Assembly: GCF_020447315.1 (NCBI RefSeq)
Contig: NZ_JAJADQ010000010.1
Coordinates: 62,001 to 126,000 of the forward strand
Source of the DNA: Hymenobacter nitidus
GTDB taxonomy: Bacteria; Bacteroidota; Bacteroidia; Cytophagales; Hymenobacteraceae
Direction of reading: 5' to 3'
DNA: 64,000 nucleotides
Below are positions 16,971 through 26,063 of this stretch, piece by piece. Position 1 is the first letter of the stretch, and each line of letters opens with the position of its first letter. The notes beneath the pieces were generated by a model, which saw only the letters and a list, made by a program, of their open reading frames with translations, was not told the DNA's origin and did not search any database. A program made the position numbers and the translations under genes.

Positions 16971-17564
16971 ATGAGCTTCTCTACTGCCCGTTTTACTGCC
17001 GCCCTCGAACGGTTTGACGCCGCCAACACCGAAGACCCCAACCAGGATACGGATACCGAAGGCCGCAGCTGGCCCAAGGAGCTGCTCTACGCACAGCGCA
17101 TGAGTGCCTGCCTGGCCCGCGTGGCGCCCGAGGCCCCGGAGGCGGTGCAGCTGGCGGCCCGTTGCCAGCACATTCGCCGCTGGGCCATCCCGCGCCACGA
17201 CTTCCCAATGGACCGCGCCGGCTACCATCAGTGGCGCAATACGCTCAAGAAATACCACGCCGACGTGGCCGGCCAGATCCTGACGGAAGTGGGCTACGAT
17301 GAAGCCACCATTGCCCGGGTGCAGGCCCTGCTACAGAAGCAGCAGCTCACCCGGGACGCCGACGTGCAGCTGCTGGAAGACGTGATTTGCCTGGTGTTCC
17401 TGGAGTATTACTTCCTGGATTTCGCCCGCCAGCACCCCGAGGAGAAAATCATCGACATCGTGCAGAAAACCTGGCGCAAGATGACCCCGCAGGGCCACGC
17501 CCTAGCCCTGCAGCTCCCACTGCCCCCCGATGCTCAGGCTTTGGTAGCCAAGGCGCTGGCTTAG
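16971..17564 (+). CDS. DUF4202 domain protein
   Basis: A 197-residue all-helical cytoplasmic protein. LLYAQRMSACLARVAPEAPEAVQLAARCQHIRRWAIPR and the following YHQWRNTLKKYHAD match DUF4202, which has an HD-like arrangement of conserved His residues. As I recall, members are often found beside nitrate or nitrite assimilation genes, and here it is convergent with the nitrate cluster. The ATG at 16971 is preferred over 16899, whose added 24 residues read like translated leader. Its 3' end overlaps the convergent methyltransferase gene by 63 bp. Function unknown. Confidence 0.78.
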   Translation: MSFSTARFTAALERFDAANTEDPNQDTDTEGRSWPKELLYAQRMSACLARVAPEAPEAVQLAARCQHIRRWAIPRHDFPMDRAGYHQWRNTLKKYHADVAGQILTEVGYDEATIARVQALLQKQQLTRDADVQLLEDVICLVFLEYYFLDFARQHPEEKIIDIVQKTWRKMTPQGHALALQLPLPPDAQALVAKALA

Positions 17565-18323
17565 CGCACCAGTCGGTATTTCGTGGCCCAGGGCCACCAC
17601 TGCGCCAATTACAATCAGGGCCGGGTAGGTAATCTGCTGGCTGGCGACCAGCGCGGGCAGGGTGCGGACCGGGCCCACGGCCAGCTTGCGCTGGGGCAGA
17701 GTGAGGTGCTGCACCACGGCGGCGGGCGTGTCGCCCTTGCCCATTTCGCAGTAGGCGGCGGCAATTTCGGCGGCTTTTTTCAGGCCCATGTAAATTACTA
17801 CGGTGGAGTTGCTCTGCATGGCCAGGCGCAGGTCCACCGACAGGCTACCGTCCTTTTTGGTGCCCGTCACCATCCAGACGCCCTCACTCACAATGCGGTG
17901 GGTCAGAGGAATATCCTCGAAGCCCAGGGCCTGCATGCTGGAAATGCCCGGAATGTAGTGCGTGGCAATGCCGTGGGCGCGGGCAAACAGGATTTCCTCG
18001 AAGCCGCGCCCGAAGATGAACGGGTCGCCGCCCTTGAGGCGGATGACGCGGCCCCGGCTTCGGGCTTTTTCCAGAATCAACTCGTGAATGGTTTCCTGGG
18101 GCGTATAGTCGCCGTAGGGCTTTTTGCCCACGTACAGGCACTCACAGCCGGCCGGGGCCAGGGCCAGCAGCTCCTGGTTAGCCAGGTTGTCGTAGAGAAT
18201 GACGGCGGCGGTTTGCAGCACGCGGTGGGCTTTGAGCGTGAGTAATTCCGGGTCGCCGGGGCCCGCTCCTACCACGTACAGCTCCGGCACCACGCCGGGC
18301 AGGTTTTCTTGCTTGCTACTCAA
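17502..18323 (-). CDS. cobA: Uroporphyrinogen-III C-methyltransferase (SUMT)
   Basis: A 273-residue SAM-dependent methyltransferase that makes precorrin-2 from uroporphyrinogen III, the first step to siroheme. Motifs are VVGAGPGDPELLTLKA at the N-terminus, LKGGDPFIFGRGFEE, YIPGISSMQA, TGTKKDG and YMGLKKAAEIA. It is last in the nitrate operon, and its start overlaps the preceding precorrin-2 dehydrogenase gene by 8 bases. The final about 20 codons run antisense through the end of DUF4202. They extend past the usual family end, so the tail may be an accessory extension. Siroheme is needed by NirB upstream. Confidence 0.95.
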   Translation of the reverse strand: MSSKQENLPGVVPELYVVGAGPGDPELLTLKAHRVLQTAAVILYDNLANQELLALAPAGCECLYVGKKPYGDYTPQETIHELILEKARSRGRVIRLKGGDPFIFGRGFEEILFARAHGIATHYIPGISSMQALGFEDIPLTHRIVSEGVWMVTGTKKDGSLSVDLRLAMQSNSTVVIYMGLKKAAEIAAAYCEMGKGDTPAAVVQHLTLPQRKLAVGPVRTLPALVASQQITYPALIVIGAVVALGHEIPTGALSQRLGYQSLSIGGQWELQG

Positions 18324-19044
18324 GTGTTCTGGTCTTTTTGGGGTCGGAAGAGGAAAGCCGGGCCCGCATCTGCACGGCGGCCAGGGCGCCGGCAGCCAGC
18401 AAAGCGCCCAGGGCCACGCGCCGCCACCGCCGCGTGGCCGGCACCTCGAAGCCGGGGCCGCCGGCCAGCCCGGCCGTTACCGCATTCAGGGTGCGGACCT
18501 TGGCGGCAAAGTCGCCGGTGAGCTGCTGGCGGATGGCGGGCATTTTCTGCAGTACCGCGTCGAGCTCGTCGGGCAGGGCTTCTTCCAGCACCGCCCGCAC
18601 CCGCTTGGCCACCGTGGGCGACTGGCCATTAGTGGAAACCGCAATTTTCAGCGCCCCTTTCTGCACCACCGACGAGAGGTAAAAGTCACACAGTGGCGGT
18701 GTGTCGGCCACGTTCACCAGCAAACGGCGGCTGCGGGCTGCTGCCTTGATGCGCGCGTGCAGGGCCGGGTCGTCGGTGGCGGCAAACACGATGTCGGCTT
18801 CGTCGAGCAGCTCATCGGTGTAGGGTTCTTCGCGCAGCTGCACCTGGCGGTAGCGGGCGGCCAGCTCCCGCAATTCGGGCAGAAAGGTGATGCTGACCAC
18901 CGTTACGGCCGTGGCCGGGCTGCTGCGCAGGATGGCCGAGACCTTTTCCAGGCCCACGTTGCCGCCGCCCACGAGCAGCACGCGCAACTGCTCCAGCTTG
19001 AGAAAGACCGGAAATAGAGGATTGGCATTGGGTGGGGGAAGCAT
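18316..19044 (-). CDS. Precorrin-2 dehydrogenase / sirohydrochlorin ferrochelatase (CysG N-terminal type)
   Basis: A 242-residue NAD-dependent enzyme of the Met8/CysG-N family, which oxidises precorrin-2 and can insert iron to give siroheme. The Rossmann motif VLLVGGGNVGLEK is near the N-terminus; ADIVFAATDDPALHARI, LLVNVADTPPLCDFYLSSVV and AVSTNGQSPTVAKRVRAVLE are all family signatures. The ATG at 19044 is chosen over 19110, placing the fold at the normal distance. Unusually, a hydrophobic segment (RVALGALLAAGALAAVQM) near the C-terminus suggests membrane attachment. Same operon as nirB, providing its cofactor. Confidence 0.92.
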   Translation of the reverse strand: MLPPPNANPLFPVFLKLEQLRVLLVGGGNVGLEKVSAILRSSPATAVTVVSITFLPELRELAARYRQVQLREEPYTDELLDEADIVFAATDDPALHARIKAAARSRRLLVNVADTPPLCDFYLSSVVQKGALKIAVSTNGQSPTVAKRVRAVLEEALPDELDAVLQKMPAIRQQLTGDFAAKVRTLNAVTAGLAGGPGFEVPATRRWRRVALGALLAAGALAAVQMRARLSSSDPKKTRTLE

Positions 19045-19093
19045 GGAGACGGGAATACTGAAGTAAAAAACCAAAAGCCGGAAGCCGGACGAT

Positions 19094-20596
19094 TTACGGA
19101 GCAGCCCCAATGGCGCTCAAACCGGCGCCGACCGACTCTTCCCACGCTTCAAACCCGGTGGCCGGGGCCTCGCAGGTCGGGCAGCGGTAGTCGGGCAGCG
19201 CGGCCCAGGGCGTGCCCGGCGCGACGCCCTGCTCCGGGTCCCCGTACGCCGGGTCGTAGACCGTCAGGCAGCGGCGGCAGCGCGGCAGCGGGGTCGTAGC
19301 CGGCCGGGAATTTTCCACCGGCGACAACACGGCTACCTCTTCCTCCCGCGGCATTTCGGCCCCGGCCTGGGTGTAGAACTGGTGGCAGAGCTCGGCCAAA
19401 TACCAGCCCAGCATGTCGGGGCGCACCTGCTGGCGGAAGGAGACGAAGTCGCGGGAGTTGGGGTTGAAGTCGCGGGTGTGCAGAATTTCGTACTGCTCGG
19501 CGCCGGGGCGCCCCGGCTGGCTCCGGATGATAATGGAGCCAAATAGGCCGGTCTGGGGCCGGGTTTTGATGGCAAAGCAGAGCTGGTAGGTGCGCACGTC
19601 TTCCTCGTGGAGGTAGCGCACCAGCTCGTGCTTGAGGGCCAGGCCGGCGGGGCAGTTATCCTCCACCTGCCAGTTTAGCTCGTTGGCCGCGTGCCGCACG
19701 TTGATGCGGTGGCGGCAGAGCACGGCGTCCCACGCCGGCCGGTCGGCGGGGGCAATACCTTTTATAATCAACGACTTCCAGGGCGTGGTGCAGAGCTGGC
19801 CCACCCGCGTTTGCAAACACACCCGGGCCAGGTCGCGCAGGAAAGCCACCGAAAACTGCTCGTTGCGCCGGTAGATACCCAGCCACAGCTGTTGCCCGCT
19901 GCGGTTGAAGCCCTCGTAATAGGGCAGCATAAACGGCGGCAATGCCAGCGGCCCGGCTACCACGCGCTGTCCCAGCGGCAGGGCCGCGCTGACCAGCGCG
20001 TAGAGCCGCGCGCCGGCCGTCGTCAGGTCGTTGTCAAACTGGCCGACGGTCGGCAGCAGCACCCGCTCCACGGCTGCGCTCAGCACCGGCACGTCCTCGG
20101 AATACACCAGATGAGGCCAGGCGTAGAGGTGGCCGGTGCGGGGAAAGCGCACGTGCAGGTGCCAGTAGTTGCTGGTGTCGGCGGCAATAAAGTTGAGGTG
20201 GCCGGTGAAAAACGGCACGAAGGTCTGCCGGCTGTCGACCAGGTTGATTTTCAGCCGGGGCCGGTAGTCGAACAAATCCAGAATATCCTTGTACACGCCT
20301 TCCCGCAGCCAAGCCGCGCTGTAGAACACGTCCTCGCCCACGTAGGAGCTGACGATGTTGGGATGATCTTCCGGGTCAGGCTCGGCCAGCACACCGGCCG
20401 CGGCCAGCGCCTGCAACAGGGCGCGCCGCTGGGCCGGCTCCACAGCCAGCAGCAGCTGCTGCCGGTGCCCGAGCTGCACCTGCTCAATGCCCGCTGCCTC
20501 GGCGGCCGTCAGCACCGCCAGCAGGTCGCCGGCCGGCACGATGCCCCCGGACAGGTTTACGGCCACTACCTGGGCAGAAGCGTCAGCGGCTTTCAT
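19094..20596 (-). CDS. Sulfite/nitrite-reductase-like protein fused to rubredoxin
   Basis: A 500-residue protein. The N-terminal VAVNLSGGIVPAGDLLAVL and GHRQQLLLAV resemble the ferredoxin-like half domain of nitrite/sulfite reductases, and TPWKSLIIKGI resembles the start of the second half. The clustered Cys residues that hold siroheme and the 4Fe-4S cluster are not seen in normal spacing, so the reductase core looks degenerate. The C-terminus is a clean rubredoxin: CRRC, YDPAYGDPEQGVAPGTPW, CPTC. It overlaps the nitrate reductase stop by four bases (translational coupling). Inference: an electron carrier or assembly partner for the nitrate or nitrite reductase. Confidence 0.75.
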   Translation of the reverse strand: MKAADASAQVVAVNLSGGIVPAGDLLAVLTAAEAAGIEQVQLGHRQQLLLAVEPAQRRALLQALAAAGVLAEPDPEDHPNIVSSYVGEDVFYSAAWLREGVYKDILDLFDYRPRLKINLVDSRQTFVPFFTGHLNFIAADTSNYWHLHVRFPRTGHLYAWPHLVYSEDVPVLSAAVERVLLPTVGQFDNDLTTAGARLYALVSAALPLGQRVVAGPLALPPFMLPYYEGFNRSGQQLWLGIYRRNEQFSVAFLRDLARVCLQTRVGQLCTTPWKSLIIKGIAPADRPAWDAVLCRHRINVRHAANELNWQVEDNCPAGLALKHELVRYLHEEDVRTYQLCFAIKTRPQTGLFGSIIIRSQPGRPGAEQYEILHTRDFNPNSRDFVSFRQQVRPDMLGWYLAELCHQFYTQAGAEMPREEEVAVLSPVENSRPATTPLPRCRRCLTVYDPAYGDPEQGVAPGTPWAALPDYRCPTCEAPATGFEAWEESVGAGLSAIGAAP

Positions 20597-23500
20597 ACGG
20601 AATCAGCGTAAGTCGCCACCACTGGATGAGGCGCCAGCTCGGCCGGCCTGGTGCCGGCCAGCCCGGCGGCCAGGATTTGCTGTACTTCGGGCTGGCAGGA
20701 GCCGCAGCCGGTACCCGCGCCGGTAGCGGCGCACAGGCCCTGGAGTGTAGTGCAGCCGGCGCCGATGGCCTGGCGCAGGTTATCGGCACCGACGTTGTTG
20801 CAGCTGCACACCAGCTTACCCAGTACCGGGGTGGCGGGTCGGCCGCTGCGCAGCAGTTGCAGGCGTTTGTCGCTCAGCTCGATTTTGCCCTCAATCAAGG
20901 CCCGAAACTCCGCAAACTCGGTTTTGTCGCCGATGAGAATGGCCCCGACGAGCCGGTCCTGGTGCACGATGCACTTCTTGTAGTAGCGCCGGGCTTTGTC
21001 AACGAAGGTAATTTCCTCGTAGCTGCCGTCGTCCGGGGGGCACTCGGGCAGGCCGATGCTGCACAAATCGAAGCCGTGAATCTTGATGATGTTCATGAAG
21101 GTGCTGCCCCGGTACACACTGCCCACGTCGCCGCTCAGGTAGCGGGCTACCACGGCGGCCTGCTGCTCGGCGGCGGCCGTGATGCCGTAGAGCGTGCCGT
21201 CGAATTCGGCAATTTCGCCCAGGGCAAACACGCTGGAGTCGGAGGTCTGCAGCCGCTGGTTTACCACCACCCCGCGGCGGCACTCCAACCCACTGTCGCG
21301 GGCTAGTTCCAGGTTGGGCACCGTGCCGATGGCTAAGATCAGCGCGTCGCAGTCGAGGCGCCGGCCGCTTTTCAGGCCCACCCCGGTGAGGCGCGCACGG
21401 CCGTAGAACAGCTCCACCTCGTCGTTGAAGTACAGCTCGCAGCCCTGCTCGGCCATTTCTTCCTGCAGCAGCTGGCTGCCCAGGGCATCGAGCTGCCGGT
21501 CCAGAAAGCGGGAAATGCGCTGAATGATGGACACCCGCACGCCGGTTTCGCGCAGGGAAGCCGCCATTTCCAGCCCCAGCAGCCCCCCGCCCACAATGAC
21601 GACGTGGGCATTCTGGGCCGGCAAGTGGCTGGTAAACGCATCGGCGTCGAGGCGGCTGCGCATGGTGAAGATGCCGGCCAGGGCGGGCACGTTGCGGGGC
21701 ACGGCCGCCCGGCTGCCGGTGGCCAGGATCAGCACGTCGTAGTCGGTGCGCTGCCCGCGGGAGTCCAGCACGTACTTCTCGGCCCGGTTCACTTCTTCCA
21801 CGCTCACGCCCCGGCACAGTTCGATGTTATAGCCGGGCTCCTCGTCGTCGCGCATTTTGACCAGCTGCGCCCAATTTTGGTGGCCGCTGATGTAGTCGGG
21901 CAGCATTACCCGGTTGTAAAACGGAAAGTCTTCCTTGCTGAAAATGGTGATGCTGTCGTCCTGGTTCAGCTCCCGGTAAGCCCGCACGAACCCAAAGGCC
22001 CCGGCCCCCGCGCCCACCACCACGATGCGCTGCCGGGGCTGGCGGTACCTGGCGAGCTGTACAGCGCAAAACTTGAAGTCGGGCTCCTTGGAAACCGGGT
22101 CCACGGCGCCGGAAGTCACGTTGTTGGCCCGGTGCAAATCCGAGCCGAGCTGTTTGCCCCAGTGCATGGGCAGAAACACCACGCCCGGCCGGATGCCCGC
22201 ACTCAGCCGCGCCGCCACCCGCACCTCGCCCCGCCGCGAGCTGACCGTTACCAACTCCCCTTCGGCCACCTGCAGGGCCGCCGCGTCCTGGGGGTGCAGC
22301 TCGATAAAAGCCTGCGGGCTATGCTGGCGCAGCTTGCTGACTTTGCCCGTTTTGGTCATCGTGTGCCACTGGTCCCGGATGCGGCCGGTGGTCAGGATAA
22401 AGGGGAAATCCGCGTCGGGCATCTCGCTACACCCGGCCACGGCCACCGGGTGAATCCGGGCCCGGCCCGAGGGCGTGTAAAACTGCCGGTCGGTGAACAG
22501 GCGGGCCGTATCGGGGTCGGCCTGCCCGGGGCGGTAGGGCCACTGCACCGAGCCGCGCTGGCGCAGCACCGCGTAGGTCAGGCCCGAAATGTCCAGGGTG
22601 GTGCCGGCCGTCAGGCGGGTGTGCTCCTGGTAAATGGCCTCGGTCGTGGAGAAGTCGAAGCCGGAAAAATCCATCTTCCGGGCAAAGCGGCAGATGATTT
22701 CGGCGTCGGGCAGGGCTTCGCCGGGGGCGGCCACCACCCGGGGCAGGTAGCTAATGCGCCGCTCGGAGTTGGTCATGGTGCCCTCCTTCTCGGCCCAGGC
22801 GGCGGCGGGCAGAATCACATCGGCGTAGGCCAGGGTTTCGGGCTTGTTGCTGATGTCCTGCACCACCACGAATTTGGCTTTGGCCAAAGCCGCTTCGGCC
22901 TGGCGCACGTTGGGTAGGCTGGTCAGCGGGTTGGTACAGATGATCCAGATGGCTTTGAGGCGGCCGTCTGCCAGGGCCTCAAACATTTCGGTGGCCGTGA
23001 AGCCGGGTTTTTCCGCCAAGGGGCCGCTGCCCCAGAACTGCTGCACCTCGGCCCGGTGCGCGGGGTCGGCCAGGGTACGGTGGGCCGGCAGCAGGTTCGA
23101 GAGGCCGCCGACTTCCCGCCCGCCCATGGCGTTGGGCTGGCCGGTCAGGGACAACGGCCCCGCGCCGGGCTTGCCGATCTGGCCGGTTAGCAGGTGCAGG
23201 TTCAGCAGGCTCAGGTTTTTGTCGACGCCGACCACGCTCTGGTTCAGGCCCATCGTCCACATCGACAGAAAGGCCCGGGCCGAGCCGATGTAGCCGGCCG
23301 CCAGGCGAATATCCGCCTCGGCTACCCCACACAGCCGGGCCGACTCAGCCACGGTGCGTTCCAGAATGATGGCGCGGTAGGCCTCGAAGCCTTCGGCGTG
23401 CTGCTCGATAAAGGCCATATCCAGGTCGCCGTTTTCCAGCAGCACCCGGGCCAGGGCCTGGTGCAGCACCACATCGGTGCCCGGAATCAGCTGCAAGTGT

Positions 23501-24150
23501 ACGTCGGCCAGGGCGCAAGTATCCGTCACGCGCGGGTCTACCACAATGATTTTGGTGGTCGGATTGGCCACTTTGTGGGCTTCCACCCGCCGCCACAGAA
23601 TCGGGTGGCACCAGGCCGGGTTGGCCCCGGTCACCAGCAGGCAGTCAGAAAGCTCAATGTCGTCGTAGCAGACCGGCACGCTGTCCTCGCCCAAAGCCAT
23701 TTTGTAACCCACCACCGCGCTGCTCATGCACAGGCGGGAGTTGGTGTCGAGGTTGTTGGAGCCGATAAAGCCCTTCATGAGCTTGTTGATGACGTAGTAC
23801 TCCTCCGTCAGGCACTGGCCGGAGGCGTAGAAAGCCACCGAATCGGGGCCGTACTGCTCAATAAAGGTTTTGAACACGGCGGCCGTGCGCTCCAGGGCCT
23901 CGTCCCAGCTCACACGCTGCAACGGGCGGCTTTTGCTGTAGCGCATCTGCGGAAACAGCAGCCGGTCCGTCCGGTCGTTGACGGTGTACTGCAGGTTCAG
24001 GCCCTTGCTACACAGCGCCCCGCGGTTCACGGGGTAGTCGGGGTTGCCCGTCACGGTCACGTCGCCGTTCTTGTCGGGCCTGACGAGCACACCACAGCCC
24101 ACGCCACAGTAGCAACAGGTGGAAGCGGCGGCGGGGGCAGTCAGGGCCAT
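20593..24150 (-). CDS. Assimilatory nitrate reductase fused to NirB-like FAD reductase and BFD-type 2Fe-2S domain
   Basis: An 1185-residue fusion. Residues 1 to about 690 are a molybdopterin nitrate reductase of the NasC/NarB type: an N-terminal 4Fe-4S site (CCYCGVGC, then RGALCSKG), SSAVVGYKMALGEDSVP, and the C-terminal molybdopterin-binding HSPQAFIELHPQDAAAL region. From about 700 a NirB-like FAD/NAD(P)H oxidoreductase follows (VVVGAGAGAFGFVRAYREL, VVIVGGGLLGLEMAASL). The end carries a BFD-like cluster (CSCNNVGADNLRQAI, then GCGSCQPEV). It could pass electrons from NAD(P)H to nitrate within one chain. No signal peptide, so cytoplasmic. It is third downstream of nirB with the transporter between. 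Confidence 0.92.
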   Translation of the reverse strand: MALTAPAAASTCCYCGVGCGVLVRPDKNGDVTVTGNPDYPVNRGALCSKGLNLQYTVNDRTDRLLFPQMRYSKSRPLQRVSWDEALERTAAVFKTFIEQYGPDSVAFYASGQCLTEEYYVINKLMKGFIGSNNLDTNSRLCMSSAVVGYKMALGEDSVPVCYDDIELSDCLLVTGANPAWCHPILWRRVEAHKVANPTTKIIVVDPRVTDTCALADVHLQLIPGTDVVLHQALARVLLENGDLDMAFIEQHAEGFEAYRAIILERTVAESARLCGVAEADIRLAAGYIGSARAFLSMWTMGLNQSVVGVDKNLSLLNLHLLTGQIGKPGAGPLSLTGQPNAMGGREVGGLSNLLPAHRTLADPAHRAEVQQFWGSGPLAEKPGFTATEMFEALADGRLKAIWIICTNPLTSLPNVRQAEAALAKAKFVVVQDISNKPETLAYADVILPAAAWAEKEGTMTNSERRISYLPRVVAAPGEALPDAEIICRFARKMDFSGFDFSTTEAIYQEHTRLTAGTTLDISGLTYAVLRQRGSVQWPYRPGQADPDTARLFTDRQFYTPSGRARIHPVAVAGCSEMPDADFPFILTTGRIRDQWHTMTKTGKVSKLRQHSPQAFIELHPQDAAALQVAEGELVTVSSRRGEVRVAARLSAGIRPGVVFLPMHWGKQLGSDLHRANNVTSGAVDPVSKEPDFKFCAVQLARYRQPRQRIVVVGAGAGAFGFVRAYRELNQDDSITIFSKEDFPFYNRVMLPDYISGHQNWAQLVKMRDDEEPGYNIELCRGVSVEEVNRAEKYVLDSRGQRTDYDVLILATGSRAAVPRNVPALAGIFTMRSRLDADAFTSHLPAQNAHVVIVGGGLLGLEMAASLRETGVRVSIIQRISRFLDRQLDALGSQLLQEEMAEQGCELYFNDEVELFYGRARLTGVGLKSGRRLDCDALILAIGTVPNLELARDSGLECRRGVVVNQRLQTSDSSVFALGEIAEFDGTLYGITAAAEQQAAVVARYLSGDVGSVYRGSTFMNIIKIHGFDLCSIGLPECPPDDGSYEEITFVDKARRYYKKCIVHQDRLVGAILIGDKTEFAEFRALIEGKIELSDKRLQLLRSGRPATPVLGKLVCSCNNVGADNLRQAIGAGCTTLQGLCAATGAGTGCGSCQPEVQQILAAGLAGTRPAELAPHPVVATYADSV

Positions 24151-24186
24151 ATATGCTGGTTGGGTGAGGCAGTCAGAACAATCGGT

Positions 24187-25518
24187 TTAAGCACCGGCCA
24201 GCGTCAGGGGAGCTTGGGCAGAAGTGTCGGTGGTCGGCTCCCCGATTTGCTTGCCGACCAGGCGCACGAGCAGCACCAGGCCGCCCACGGCCACCACCCC
24301 GATGCCGATGTAGAGAAAGGCCGTGCTGTAGCTGATGGAGGCCGATTTGAACAGGAAGCCCACCAGCATGGCGCCCAGGTTGCCGCCCGCCCCCACCACG
24401 CCACTCACGCTGCCCAGGGCCTGCTTATTCACGAAAGGCACAATGGAATAGGTGCAGCCGTTGGCCATTTTCAGGAACAGGGCAAACCCCAGCATGGCGG
24501 CAATGGCCAGGGGCAAGCTCGGGGCCAGGGCAAACAGGGCAATACCCACGCCTTCCAGCACCAGCAGCCCGCTCAGCAGCAGCCACTTGCCCTGCATACC
24601 GTAGGCCCGCCCGGCTTTGTCGCTCACCCAGCCGCCCAGGCCGCGGGCAAAGATGTTCATGAACCCGAAAATGCCGGCCAGCAGTCCGGCCACAACTAGC
24701 GTAGCCCCGAACTGGTCGACGAAGTAGACGGCCGCCACGTTGTCGATGGTGATTTCGATGCCGAAGCAGGCCCCGTAGGCCAAAGCCAGCACCCAGGTGC
24801 GGGAGTCGCGCAGGGCCAGCAGAAACGTACCCTTGGGCTTCTGGGCCGACTCGCGCTGGATGTCGGCGTAGTTGCCGCGGGGCGTATCCTGGGTGTATTT
24901 ATAGTAGAGCCAGGCCATGAGGAGCAGAATAACGCCCGGCACGACCATGGCCAGGCGCCAGGAATTGGCCTGATCCACGTAGCCCAACGAGACGAAAGCG
25001 GCGGCCACCAGGGGCATTACCATGTTGGCAATGCCCCCGCCGAGGTTGCCCCAGCCGCCGGCCACGGCATTGGCCGTGCCTACCACATTGGGGGCAAACA
25101 TCATCGAGGTGTGAAACTGGGTGATGACAAACGAAGCCCCGATAATGCCGATGGCCAGGCGAAACAGCAGAAAGCTGGTGTAGCTCTGGCTCAGGCCGAT
25201 AAGCAGCACCGGCACGGACCCTACTACCAGCAGCAGCGTATAGGTAAGCCGCGGCCCGAGCGTGTCGCAGAGCTTGCCGATAACCAGGCGGGCCAGAATG
25301 GTGGCCGACACCGAGGCAATGACGATGTTGCCGATCTGGGCCTTATCGAGGTGGAGCTGCTCGCGCACCAAAGGCATAAGGGGCGCAATGCCGAACCAGC
25401 CGAAAAAGCAGAAGAAAAACGTGAGCCAGGTCAGGTGAAAGGTGCGCATTGGCACGCCCGTGAAGGCAAAAATGCGGAGCCGCTGCAGGGGCTGCTGGTC
25501 GGAGTGCGGGGCATCCAT
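24187..25518 (-). CDS. Nitrate/nitrite MFS transporter (NarK/NNP family)
   Basis: A 443-residue transporter with about 12 membrane helices. The nitrate signatures are visible twice as Gly-rich helices: AVAGGWGNLGGGIANMVMPL in the first half and VSGVVGAGGNLGAMLVGFLF in the second. The motif-A-like loop GKLCDTLGPR is present. It imports nitrate, probably with protons, or exchanges nitrite. It lies between nirD (46-base gap) and the nitrate reductase gene (36-base gap) on the same strand, so operon membership is very likely. Confidence 0.93.
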   Translation of the reverse strand: MDAPHSDQQPLQRLRIFAFTGVPMRTFHLTWLTFFFCFFGWFGIAPLMPLVREQLHLDKAQIGNIVIASVSATILARLVIGKLCDTLGPRLTYTLLLVVGSVPVLLIGLSQSYTSFLLFRLAIGIIGASFVITQFHTSMMFAPNVVGTANAVAGGWGNLGGGIANMVMPLVAAAFVSLGYVDQANSWRLAMVVPGVILLLMAWLYYKYTQDTPRGNYADIQRESAQKPKGTFLLALRDSRTWVLALAYGACFGIEITIDNVAAVYFVDQFGATLVVAGLLAGIFGFMNIFARGLGGWVSDKAGRAYGMQGKWLLLSGLLVLEGVGIALFALAPSLPLAIAAMLGFALFLKMANGCTYSIVPFVNKQALGSVSGVVGAGGNLGAMLVGFLFKSASISYSTAFLYIGIGVVAVGGLVLLVRLVGKQIGEPTTDTSAQAPLTLAGA

Positions 25519-25564
25519 AGGCGTAGGGCCAGGGCGTTAGTAGTTAAGAATAAACCCAGCCGGC

Positions 25565-25915
25565 TCAGGCCCAGCCGATGTACACCACGCCGTCTTCCAC
25601 CTTTACCGGGTAAGTCTGAATGCTGCACTCCTCGCCGTTCAGGCACTCCCCCGTGAGCAGGGAAAACGTGCGCTTGTGAAACGGACAGGCCACTTTGGGC
25701 TCACAGGCTTCGCCGGTGCTGCCAATCATGCCCCGGGCCAGGGCCATCTGCTGCTTGTGCGGGCACAGGTTCTGGGTGGCGTACCACTCGCCACGGCGGG
25801 CAAAGTTGAAAATGGCTACCTGCTCGCCTTCTACCAGGGCGCAAGCGCCCCCGTCGGCCGGAATGTCGGTGGCCCGGCACACGGCCACCCACGTTACGTC
25901 AATGACTGCTTCCAT
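25565..25915 (-). CDS. nirD: Nitrite reductase small subunit, Rieske-type
   Basis: A 116-residue Rieske 2Fe-2S-fold protein that partners NirB. The cluster-binding pairs appear as LCPHKQ and CPFHKRTFSLLTGECLN, so unlike many NirD proteins the Cys-X-His pairs are present. The start at 25915 (MEAVIDVTWVAVCRATDIP) is chosen over 26011, since the 32 extra residues read like untranslated sequence. A 148-base gap separates it from nirB, longer than other gaps in the operon. Confidence 0.92.
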   Translation of the reverse strand: MEAVIDVTWVAVCRATDIPADGGACALVEGEQVAIFNFARRGEWYATQNLCPHKQQMALARGMIGSTGEACEPKVACPFHKRTFSLLTGECLNGEECSIQTYPVKVEDGVVYIGWA

Positions 25916-26063
25916 TGGTTGTAGCTTGGTTTGAAAGAATTTGGGCGGCGAATGAGCGGCGCTGCAACACCACCCACCGCGCCCGGTTGGCTCGTTGGTC
26001 GGCCGGGCCACCCCGGCGTGGGGCGGCAGTAGTTCCGGCGTAAAAAGTGCGTGGGGAAGCCCG

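Noticed and set aside
21604..22917. A 437-codon plus-strand open frame opposite the nitrate reductase fusion
   Set aside because: Antisense shadow; His/Gly-rich and featureless.
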